A DNA stretch of 33,476 nt from Candidatus Mediterraneibacter merdigallinarum (GTDB taxonomy: Bacteria > Bacillota > Clostridia > Lachnospirales > Lachnospiraceae): positions 1 through 33,476 of the forward strand of contig DWZZ01000054.1 in NCBI GenBank assembly GCA_019117305.1, given 5' to 3'. The notes beneath the pieces are model-generated. The model did no database searches. It was given only the letters and a program-made list of their open reading frames with translations, and was not told where the DNA came from. Positions 9,137-17,260 of the stretch are shown in pieces. Position 1 is the stretch's first letter. Each line of letters starts with the position of its first letter. A program made the position numbers and the translations under genes.

Positions 9137-9895
9137 ATGATATATATTTACAGAGACCATAAATTATGTGAAACAGATTCCCTGCTTCCGGCTGCGGGGC
9201 TGGCCGGGTGGAAACACCCGGTAGTCTCCGCGGCCGGAGCCGGGGGAAAGACAACCCTGCTCCGGCATCTGGCCCGGGAATACGCGGACCGGGGGCCGGG
9301 AGCGGTTGTCACGACAACAACTCATATTTTAAAGGAAGACCTGCCCTGGTTTCTCACAGAGCCGTCGGAAGATGGTCTGAAAGAGAGGCTGCAGCAGTGG
9401 GGGCAGGCATGGATCGGGATTCCGGCAGCCGGAGGAAGGCTTGGAAGCGTACCGGAATCCTTTTTTTCAAAAATATACAGTCTGGGTGTGCCGGTACTGA
9501 TCGAAGCGGACGGAGCCAGAATGCTTCCGTTGAAATGTCCCGGAGACAAAGAACCGGTAATTCCCGCAGAAACAACACACGTGCTTTCCGTCTACGGACT
9601 GGACGCGGTCGGACGGCCCATCGGAGAAATCTGCTTCCGGCCGGAGCGGGCGGCACAGTTACTGAATAAGGAAATAACAGAACCGGTTGCTGCAGAAGAT
9701 ATCGGCAGGCTGGCCGCTTCTGCTGAAGCAGGCAGAAAAGGCTGTCCGGCACATGCAGTGTACACGGTTGTTTTAAATAAAGCGGATGACCCGCAGAGAA
9801 AAGAAATGGCAGCTTATATCGGCACCTTTCTGGAACATCAGGGCGTCACCCGCGTCATTGTGACATCTTTCAGGAGGCCGGAAGAACGAATATGA
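9137..9895 (+). CDS. yqeC: YqeC, selenium-dependent molybdenum hydroxylase accessory protein
   Basis: 252 aa; P-loop AAGAGGKTTLLRHLAREY, VVTTTTHIL, VLIEADGARMLPLKCP, VVLNKADD; directly upstream of yqeB. Confidence 0.9.
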   Translation: MIYIYRDHKLCETDSLLPAAGLAGWKHPVVSAAGAGGKTTLLRHLAREYADRGPGAVVTTTTHILKEDLPWFLTEPSEDGLKERLQQWGQAWIGIPAAGGRLGSVPESFFSKIYSLGVPVLIEADGARMLPLKCPGDKEPVIPAETTHVLSVYGLDAVGRPIGEICFRPERAAQLLNKEITEPVAAEDIGRLAASAEAGRKGCPAHAVYTVVLNKADDPQRKEMAAYIGTFLEHQGVTRVIVTSFRRPEERI

Positions 9896-11301
9896 AAATA
9901 CTGATAAAAGGGGCAGGCGATCTGGCCACAGGAATCGCGGCCCGGCTTTTCCGGGCAGGCCACCGGATTCTGATGACAGAAATCCCGGTGCCTCTGACCG
10001 TAAGACGTACCGTGGCATTTTCCCGTGCTGTGTATGAAGGAAGCGCGCTGGTGGAAGAGACTGAGGCGCGGTTTGCAGGTACAGAGAAAGAAGCAAAAGA
10101 GATTTTATCCCGGGGAGACATTGCTGTAATGGTCGATCCGGAAGCCTCCTGCAGAAACTGGTTCCGTCCGGATGTAATTGTGGACGCTATTCTTGCAAAG
10201 AAGAATCTGGGAACCCGTATAGCAGACGCTCCTTTTGTAATCGGAGTGGGGCCGGGATTTACCGCCGGCGCGGACTGCAGCTGTGTAGTAGAGACAAAGA
10301 GAGGACATTATCTGGGACAGGTGATCTGGCGGGGAAGCGCCATCCCGAATACGGGCGTACCCGGCGACGTGGGCGGTTATACGACAGAGCGTCTGCTGCG
10401 GGCATCGGCAGACGGGATTATGGAACCGAAGGTTCAGATCGGAGACAAAGTAGAAAAAGGTCAGATTACCGCATTGACAGGAGGCGTGCCCGTTTATGCG
10501 CAGATGCCGGGAATTGTCCGGGGGCTGCTGCAGGAAGGCACGGAAGTGCGGAAAGGGCTGAAAATCGGTGATATAGACGCCAGAGCCCACAGCTCTTACT
10601 GCCATACCATATCCGATAAGGCCAGGGCAGTAGGAGGAGCGGTTCTGGAAGCAGTGTCCCTTTATGAAAAAATGGCAGGACAATATGCATTTGTAACGCT
10701 GGCGGCAGGGCTTGGAAGCCGGTTCGGCGGCAGTAAACTGGAGACAGAGATTGACGGGTTTCCTCTTTATATCCGGGCGCTGAGGCGGATGCAGGCATTT
10801 GCCGGTTTCCCCTCCTATCTGGTCGCAGGACCGGGGCATATGGCAGAAGCAGCGCCGGAATACGGGGTTACTCCGGTAGAAAACCGGGATCCCCGGAAGG
10901 GAATCTCCCATTCCCTTAAGCTGGGACTTCACAGGGCTCTGGAAGACAACCCGGGTCTGAAAGGCGTGCTTTTTTCAGTCTGTGACCAGCCCTGGCTGGA
11001 TTCTGCCACAATTCAGCAGATCTTTAATACGGCAGCTCTTCATCCGGGATGTATTGTCTGTGCGGGCAGAGGCCAAGAACGGGGGAATCCGGTTCTGTGG
11101 GACAGAAAATATTTTCCTGAGCTGATGAACCTGGAGGGAGACCGGGGCGGAAAACAGATTATGGAAAAATACAAAGAGAAAGTCCGTGTCGTTCAGGCCG
11201 GAGAGAAAGAGTTAAGAGATATCGACGTCAGAGAAGACCTGCCGGAGGCAGGCGGGATAAAAAAGCGGCGAGGAGATGAGAACTATGGCTCAGAAACGTA
11301 A
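9892..11301 (+). CDS. yqeB: YqeB fused to a C-terminal MocA-like cytidylyltransferase domain
   Basis: 469 aa; N-terminal MKILIKGAGDLATGIAARLFRAGH..IGVGPGFTAGADCSCVVETKRGHYLGQVIW (YqeB); C-terminal AFVTLAAGLGSRFGGSKLETEIDG..VLFSVCDQPWL (NTP transferase). Confidence 0.9.
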   Translation: MKILIKGAGDLATGIAARLFRAGHRILMTEIPVPLTVRRTVAFSRAVYEGSALVEETEARFAGTEKEAKEILSRGDIAVMVDPEASCRNWFRPDVIVDAILAKKNLGTRIADAPFVIGVGPGFTAGADCSCVVETKRGHYLGQVIWRGSAIPNTGVPGDVGGYTTERLLRASADGIMEPKVQIGDKVEKGQITALTGGVPVYAQMPGIVRGLLQEGTEVRKGLKIGDIDARAHSSYCHTISDKARAVGGAVLEAVSLYEKMAGQYAFVTLAAGLGSRFGGSKLETEIDGFPLYIRALRRMQAFAGFPSYLVAGPGHMAEAAPEYGVTPVENRDPRKGISHSLKLGLHRALEDNPGLKGVLFSVCDQPWLDSATIQQIFNTAALHPGCIVCAGRGQERGNPVLWDRKYFPELMNLEGDRGGKQIMEKYKEKVRVVQAGEKELRDIDVREDLPEAGGIKKRRGDENYGSET

Positions 11302-11866
11302 GAAAAAAACAGCGGTTGTTCAGTGTGCCGGAGGGTGCCGTTTGGTCTCCGCTGTGCAGGAAGGGAAGGAAACGGACAGTAAAAAACTGCAGTACAGGGA
11401 CTGCGCAGACGCGGCTCTGAAGCTTTCAGAAGATCTTTCGCTGTGCCGATGGGGCTGTCTGGGGCTTGGAAGCTGCGTAGAGGCATGCCGGCTGAACGCT
11501 GTTTTTATAAACAGCAGCGGGACAGCCGAGGTGGACAGAAGCAGATGCGTGGGATGCGGTTTGTGTGTGAAGGCCTGTCCCCGGCATCTGATTCGCCTGA
11601 CCGGACCGGAATATTGTATATACCCGGCCTGTGTCAGTGAAGCTTCCGGTCCTGAGACAAGAAAGGAATGCGCTGTCGGATGCATTGCCTGCGGAATCTG
11701 TGTGAAAAACTGTCCGGTGAATGCGATACGGCTGGAAGAGAACCATGCGGTAATTGATGAAGAAAAATGTATTTCCTGCGGTATGTGCGCGGTAAAATGT
11801 CCCAGAGGAGTGATCCGGGATTATGACGGTATCTTTGCGGCGGGCAGTTCTCTGGAAAAAAAGTGA
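11285..11866 (+). CDS. RnfB-like multi-[4Fe-4S] ferredoxin
   Basis: Start at 11285 preferred (GAGGAG spacing; ORF track starts 11276). CRWGCLGLGSCVEAC, CVGCGLCVKACP, CIACGICVKNCP, CISCGMCAVKCP. Confidence 0.9.
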   Translation: MAQKRKKKTAVVQCAGGCRLVSAVQEGKETDSKKLQYRDCADAALKLSEDLSLCRWGCLGLGSCVEACRLNAVFINSSGTAEVDRSRCVGCGLCVKACPRHLIRLTGPEYCIYPACVSEASGPETRKECAVGCIACGICVKNCPVNAIRLEENHAVIDEEKCISCGMCAVKCPRGVIRDYDGIFAAGSSLEKK

Positions 11867-11878
11867 CAGGAGGCGGCG

Positions 11879-14473
11879 ATGAAAGAGAAGTATTGTTTTA
11901 AGGTAAATGGCGTTGTATGCAGCACGGAAGAGAATAAGCCCCTGCTGCGCTACCTGAGAGACGATCTGCATTTGCATTCAGTAAAAGACGGCTGCAGCGA
12001 GGGCGCCTGCGGAACCTGTACGATTGTGGTAGACGGAAAAGCAGTAAAATCCTGTGTGCTGACCACGAAGCTTGCCGTGGGACACAGCATTCTGACGACA
12101 GAGGGGCTGAGCGAGGAGGAGAAGGAGGCTTTTGTATATGCTTTCGGCTCCAGGGGCTCTGTTCAGTGCGGATTCTGCATTCCGGGCATGGTGATGGCAG
12201 GAAAGGCGCTGATTGACCGGGTGCCGGATCCTACGGAAGAAGAGATCAAAACGGCTTTGAAAGGAAATATCTGCCGCTGTACCGGCTATAAGAAGATTAT
12301 TGAAGGCATTCAGCTGGCCGCGGCCATACTCCGGGGCGACGCTTCCATAGAAGAAGATCTGGAAAAGGGAGAAAACTACGGCGTCGGGAAAAAGGCGTTC
12401 CGCCTGGATGTGCGGGAGAAAGTTCTGGGGTACGGTGAATACCCGGATGATGTAGAGATGGAAGGCATGGTGTATGCATCAGCAGTACGCTCCCGTTACC
12501 CACGGGCCCGGGTTCTGGATATTAATTATGAAAAGGCTCTCGCACTGCCGGGCGTGCTGGCAGTGATGACGGCGGAAGACGTGCCGAATAACAAAGTGGG
12601 TCATCTGCAGCAGGACTGGGACGTGATGATTGCAAAGGGCAGCATTACCCGCTGTGTGGGAGACGCTATCTGCCTTGTGGTGGCTGAGACGCGAAATACA
12701 TTGGAAAAGGCAAAAAAACTGGTGAAAATCGAATACGAAGAGCTGAAGCCTGTGACAAACGTCCATGAGGCAATGGCCCCGGATGCGCCGAAAGTTCATT
12801 CCGGCGGGAATCTGTGCCAGAGCCGCCATGTGACAAGAGGAAACGCGAAAAAGGCGCTGGCAGAGTCCAGATATGTGGTGACGCAGAAATATACCACGCC
12901 CTTTACCGAGCATGCGTTTCTGGAGCCCGAGTGCGCGGTGGCCTTCCCGTATAAGGACGGAGTAAAAGTATACTCCACCGATCAGGGCGTCTATGATACC
13001 CGGCATGAGATTTCCATTATGCTGGGATGGGATCCGGAGCGGATTGTAGTGGAGAACAAGCTGGTGGGCGGCGGATTCGGAGGAAAAGAGGACGTATCTG
13101 CCCAGCATATCGCGGCGCTGGCGGCCATTAAAGTACAGCGTCCGGTAAAAGTTGTGTTTTCCCGGCAGGAGTCCATCAATTTCCATCCCAAGCGCCATGC
13201 TATGGAAGGGACATTTACCCTGGGCTGTGATGAAAACGGTATATTTACAGGGATGGACTGCGAGATTTATTTTGATACAGGGGCTTACGCCTCCCTGTGC
13301 GGACCGGTTCTGGAGCGGGCCTGCACCCATTCGGTAGGGCCCTATTGTTATCAGAATACAGATATCCGGGGCTACGGATATTATACAAATAACCCGCCGG
13401 CCGGGGCGTTCCGGGGATTCGGCGTATGCCAGAGCGAGTTCGCCCTGGAATCCAACATCAATCTTCTGGCAGAGAAGGTAGGCATCTCGCCGTGGGAAAT
13501 CCGCTACCGCAATGCCATTGAACCCGGGAAGGTGCTTCCCAACGGACAGATCGCGGACTGCTCTACTGCTTTAAAGGAAGCGCTCCTGGCGGTAAAAGAC
13601 GCATATGAGAGCAATCCGGGACGGGCGGGAATTGCCTGTGCCATGAAAAATGCCGGCGTGGGCGTGGGCCTTCCGGATAAAGGAAGGGCGAAACTGGTCG
13701 TCCATGACGGAAAGGTGGAACTGTACAGCGCCGCTTCCGATATCGGACAGGGCTGCGCGACTGTATTTGTTCAGATGGTGGCCGAGACCACAGGGCTTGG
13801 CAGAGCATATATTAAAAATATGGGTTCCAATTCGGAAGTGGCCCCGGATTCCGGAACAACATCCGGTTCCCGTCAGACGCTGATTACCGGAGAAGCGGTG
13901 CGGATGGCGGCGGCAGAGCTGAACGATGCCCTGAAGGAAGCTGACGGGGATCTGGAAAAACTGGAAGGAAGGGAGTTCTTTGCAGAGTTTTTCGATCCCA
14001 CGGATAAGCTGGGAGCTGACGTGCCTTATCCAAAGAGTCATGTGGCATACGGATTTGCCGCCCATGTAGTAGTTCTGGATGATGAAGGGCGGGTCAGAGA
14101 AGTCTATGCGGCCCACGATTCCGGCAAAGTGGTCAACCCTATTGCCATACAGGGGCAGATTGAAGGCGGTGTGCTTATGGGACTGGGCTATGCGCTGACA
14201 GAAGATTTCCCGCTGAAAGACGGCGTGCCCCAGGCGAAATACGGTACTCTGGGACTGATGCGCGCGCCTCAGATTCCGGATATTCATGCCATTTATGTGG
14301 AGAAGGAAAAACTGCTTCCCTTCGCCTATGGAGCCAAGGGAATCGGAGAGATCGCGACCATTCCCACAGCTCCGGCAGCGCAGGGAGCATATTACGCAAT
14401 GGATCATGTGCTTCGGACCAGCCTGCCTATGAAGGATACCTATTATTCGAAGAAACAGAAGGCGGTGAAGTAG
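11879..14473 (+). CDS. xdh: Selenium-dependent xanthine-dehydrogenase-like molybdenum hydroxylase ([2Fe-2S] + molybdopterin domains in one chain)
   Basis: 864 aa; CSEGACGTCTIVVDG, CGFCIPGMVMAGKAL..GNICRCTGY (two 2Fe-2S clusters), VGGGFGGKEDVSAQ, PAGAFRGFGVCQSEFALE, AKGIGEI; RBS ggaggcggcgATG. Confidence 0.92.
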   Translation: MKEKYCFKVNGVVCSTEENKPLLRYLRDDLHLHSVKDGCSEGACGTCTIVVDGKAVKSCVLTTKLAVGHSILTTEGLSEEEKEAFVYAFGSRGSVQCGFCIPGMVMAGKALIDRVPDPTEEEIKTALKGNICRCTGYKKIIEGIQLAAAILRGDASIEEDLEKGENYGVGKKAFRLDVREKVLGYGEYPDDVEMEGMVYASAVRSRYPRARVLDINYEKALALPGVLAVMTAEDVPNNKVGHLQQDWDVMIAKGSITRCVGDAICLVVAETRNTLEKAKKLVKIEYEELKPVTNVHEAMAPDAPKVHSGGNLCQSRHVTRGNAKKALAESRYVVTQKYTTPFTEHAFLEPECAVAFPYKDGVKVYSTDQGVYDTRHEISIMLGWDPERIVVENKLVGGGFGGKEDVSAQHIAALAAIKVQRPVKVVFSRQESINFHPKRHAMEGTFTLGCDENGIFTGMDCEIYFDTGAYASLCGPVLERACTHSVGPYCYQNTDIRGYGYYTNNPPAGAFRGFGVCQSEFALESNINLLAEKVGISPWEIRYRNAIEPGKVLPNGQIADCSTALKEALLAVKDAYESNPGRAGIACAMKNAGVGVGLPDKGRAKLVVHDGKVELYSAASDIGQGCATVFVQMVAETTGLGRAYIKNMGSNSEVAPDSGTTSGSRQTLITGEAVRMAAAELNDALKEADGDLEKLEGREFFAEFFDPTDKLGADVPYPKSHVAYGFAAHVVVLDDEGRVREVYAAHDSGKVVNPIAIQGQIEGGVLMGLGYALTEDFPLKDGVPQAKYGTLGLMRAPQIPDIHAIYVEKEKLLPFAYGAKGIGEIATIPTAPAAQGAYYAMDHVLRTSLPMKDTYYSKKQKAVK

Positions 14474-14476
14474 GCG

Positions 14477-15391
14477 GTGAGAGTCGGCGCGGTAATTGCG
14501 GCGGCCGGTGTTCCCGGCGGTTTTGCCGCATACGAAAAAACGGATTATACGGACGGACCGGACATGGTGAAACGGATGATACAGGTGTTTCACCAGGCCG
14601 GGGTGGAGGATGTGGCTGTTATAACAGGATATAAGGCAAGAGAGACTGAGAAAAGCCTGTCAAAGCTGGGGGCTGTATTTCTGCGGAGCCCGGATTATGC
14701 CGGTGAACAGATGCTGGATTATGCGGTCAGAGGTCTGGATTATTTCAGGAAAAGCTGTGAGCGGATCTTTTTCTGTCCTGCAGATGTACCGCTGTTTTCC
14801 GTACAGACTGTGAAAGCGATGACAGAGGCAGAAAGTCCGGTGGTCATTCCGGTGTATGAGGGGCGGAAAGGCCATCCCATCCTTATTCATGCCGATCTGG
14901 TGCCCGGGATCTGCGCATACCGGGGAGAGAGAGGACTCAAAGGCGCGGTTGACGCCTCGGGAGCAGCGGTCTGTCTGCTTCCGGTGGATGATGCGGGAGT
15001 TGCGCTGAGGGCAGGAACAGACCATGCGTTTGAACAGATGGCGTCCAGCAGAGAGATTCGTCAGATCTATCCCCGGGTAAAAGTACAGCTGGTCAGAAAC
15101 GAGCCCTTTTTCGGGCCGGGCATGGTAACGCTTTTAAAGCAGATACAGGCGCTGGGGTCTGTCCGGGAGGCCTGTGAAAAGACGGGAATGTCCTACAGTA
15201 AGGGATGGAGTCTGATCCGCACGGCGGAGCGGGAGACCGGATATACCATTGTAGACCGCAGTCCGGGCGGAAAAGGCGGCGGCGCGGCCCGGGTAAGCGA
15301 ACGGGGCCTGAAGCTTCTGGAACAGTATGAGCGGTTTGAAAAAGAGATTGCCCGGATTGCCCGGGAAAAGTACCGGGAGATTTTTGAATAG
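14477..15391 (+). CDS. MobA/MocA-like NTP transferase domain fused to a C-terminal ModE/LysR-type HTH
   Basis: GTG start 3 bp after xdh stop; N-terminal NTP-transferase fold (FFCPADVPLFSVQTV..VIPVYEGRKGHPILI); C-terminal PGMVTLLKQIQALGSVREACEKTGMSYSKGWSLIRTAERETGYTIVDRSPGGKGGGAARVSERGLKLLEQY resembles the ModE DNA-binding domain. Confidence 0.88.
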   Translation: MRVGAVIAAAGVPGGFAAYEKTDYTDGPDMVKRMIQVFHQAGVEDVAVITGYKARETEKSLSKLGAVFLRSPDYAGEQMLDYAVRGLDYFRKSCERIFFCPADVPLFSVQTVKAMTEAESPVVIPVYEGRKGHPILIHADLVPGICAYRGERGLKGAVDASGAAVCLLPVDDAGVALRAGTDHAFEQMASSREIRQIYPRVKVQLVRNEPFFGPGMVTLLKQIQALGSVREACEKTGMSYSKGWSLIRTAERETGYTIVDRSPGGKGGGAARVSERGLKLLEQYERFEKEIARIAREKYREIFE

Positions 15392-15426
15392 GATGCAGTG
15401 AATAACTGCCGGTGTTTCCGGCAGAT

Positions 15427-15456
15427 AAAAAGGCAGAAGAAGGTTGCTGCCTTTTT
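15427..15456 (+). terminator. Rho-independent terminator after the Se/Mo operon
   Basis: aaaaaggcag (15427-15436) / ctgccttttt (15447-15456); preceded by hairpin ctgccgg-tgttt-ccggcag (15406-15424). Confidence 0.8.
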
Positions 15457-15469
15457 ATCACACCACCGA

Positions 15470-15498
15470 TTGTTTTTTAAAAAATAATCGAATATAAT
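15470..15498 (+). promoter_or_regulatory. modABC promoter (TTGTTT-N17-TATAAT)
   Basis: -35 at 15470-15475, -10 at 15493-15498, 17-bp spacer, directly after the terminator. Confidence 0.65.
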
Positions 15499-15638
15499 AT
15501 ACATATTACAGCAACAGCAGGTGGAGCGGAAGACGGACCCGAAACCGGCAGACGGGGGACCATCCGATCCCGGCAGTGAAAGATCCGGAACTGCGCAAAG
15601 CAGTATGGAATAGAAAAAGAAGAAAGAGAAACAGTATT

Positions 15639-16511
15639 ATGAAGAAAAGAGTGTTGGCGGTAATGCTTGCGGCGGCTATGGTATTTTCAACAGCGGCATG
15701 CGGCAGCGGCACGGAGGATTCCGGTGAAAAAGGAAGTCAGGGAGAGAGTTCGGGAGAAGAGGAAACAGAGATCCAGGTATTTATTGCGGCCAGCCTGAAT
15801 ACGGTTATGACGGAACTGGCGGAAAAATATAATGAGGATCATCCAAATGTTAAAATCACATTTAATGCTGACAGTTCAGGAACACTTCTGACTCAGATTC
15901 AGGAAGGATATGAGTGCGATATTTTCTTCTCTGCCGCGCAGAAACAGATGGATGATCTGGAAGCGGACGGTCTTATGGTGGAAGGCACCCGCGCGGATGT
16001 AGTAAACAATCAGGTTGTTGTAGTTACACTGAAGGAGAGCGGCACAAAAGTGACAGGTCTTGAGAATCTGGGAGACGCGGAGAGTATCGCCCTGGCAGGC
16101 GGCAGCGTTCCGGTAGGCAGATATACAAGACAGGCTCTGATTAATCTTGGCGTTCTCCCTGAGACAGATGATCCGGCAGCGATTACGACAGAGGAAGTTT
16201 CAGAGGCTCTCGGCGGCGTGGAGATCAGTGAGCAGGACAACGTAAGCAAGGTGCTGACTGCGGTTGTGGAAGGATCCTGTGAAGTCGGAACGACCTACTA
16301 TTCTGATACATATGGATATGAGGATGATCTTGAAATTCTTGAGACAGTCAGCTATGATCTGACCGGAAATGTAATTTATCCCATCGCGAGAGTGGTAAAT
16401 GAGGAGGCTGACGATGCCCAGACTGCAGCTGCGGAGGATTTCCTTGAGTACGTGCTCTCGGATGAGGCGAAAGAAGTATTTGAAGCCTACTACTTTGATA
16501 CAAATGTATAA
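15639..16511 (+). CDS. modA: Molybdate ABC transporter substrate-binding lipoprotein
   Basis: Start chosen at MKKRVLAVMLAAAMVFSTAAC (lipobox); IQVFIAASLNTVMTELAEKY, ADSSGTLLTQIQEGYECDIFFSAAQKQMD; followed by modB and modC. Confidence 0.95.
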   Translation: MKKRVLAVMLAAAMVFSTAACGSGTEDSGEKGSQGESSGEEETEIQVFIAASLNTVMTELAEKYNEDHPNVKITFNADSSGTLLTQIQEGYECDIFFSAAQKQMDDLEADGLMVEGTRADVVNNQVVVVTLKESGTKVTGLENLGDAESIALAGGSVPVGRYTRQALINLGVLPETDDPAAITTEEVSEALGGVEISEQDNVSKVLTAVVEGSCEVGTTYYSDTYGYEDDLEILETVSYDLTGNVIYPIARVVNEEADDAQTAAAEDFLEYVLSDEAKEVFEAYYFDTNV

Positions 16512-16552
16512 AGGACTGAAACAGTGAGCCGGTATTTTTCAGGAGGGAATAC

Positions 16553-17257
16553 ATGGAAGAGATAATGGATATTTTAAAGGAACTGGACTGGAGTCCGCTG
16601 TTTATTTCGCTGAAGACCGGAGTGGTAGCTACGGTAATCTCCTTTTTTCTGGGTATATTCGCGGCCAGAAAAGTAGTAAAGGCGTCTCCGGGGAAAAAGG
16701 CGGTGATTGACGGAATTCTGACGCTGCCCATGGTGCTTCCTCCCACGGTTGCGGGATTCTTCCTGCTGCTTCTGTTCAGCCGCAGGCGCCCGCTGGGAGA
16801 ATTCCTGTTCAATGAATTCGGTTTTAAAGTGGTACAGACATGGCTGGGCTGTATTATTGCGGCTACGGTGATCGCGTTCCCCCTGATGTACCGCAATGCC
16901 AGGGCGGCCATGGAGCAGATCGATGTGAATCTGATCTATGCCGGACGTACGCTTGGCATGTCTGATATTCAGATTTTCTGGAAGGTTGTGATTCCGGCAG
17001 CCGGTCCGGGCATTGCATCAGGAACCATTCTGACGTTTGCCAGAGCACTGGGAGAATACGGCGCCACATCCATGCTGGCAGGCAATATACCGGGAAAGAC
17101 AGGAACTATATCCCAGAAGATTGCAATGGTTATTCAGGACGGAGATTATCTGACTGCCGGAATCTGGGTGGCGGTAGTTATGCTCATCGCTTTTGTGGTG
17201 ATCTTTCTGATGAATCTTATCTCCGGGAAAAAGATGAAGAATGTAGGGAGGTGGTAG
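16553..17257 (+). CDS. modB: Molybdate ABC transporter permease
   Basis: 234 aa; LPMVLPPTVAGFFLL, RTLGMSDIQIFWKVVIPAAGPGIASGTILTFARALGEYGATSMLAGN (EAA loop). Confidence 0.95.
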   Translation: MEEIMDILKELDWSPLFISLKTGVVATVISFFLGIFAARKVVKASPGKKAVIDGILTLPMVLPPTVAGFFLLLLFSRRRPLGEFLFNEFGFKVVQTWLGCIIAATVIAFPLMYRNARAAMEQIDVNLIYAGRTLGMSDIQIFWKVVIPAAGPGIASGTILTFARALGEYGATSMLAGNIPGKTGTISQKIAMVIQDGDYLTAGIWVAVVMLIAFVVIFLMNLISGKKMKNVGRW

Positions 17258-17260
17258 GCT

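Noticed and set aside
10105-10932. Minus-strand 275-aa ORF
   Set aside because: Antisense to the yqeB-mocA fusion.
12479-14593. Minus-strand ORFs of 283 and 340 aa
   Set aside because: Antisense to xdh and the MobA-ModE fusion; no family-like composition.
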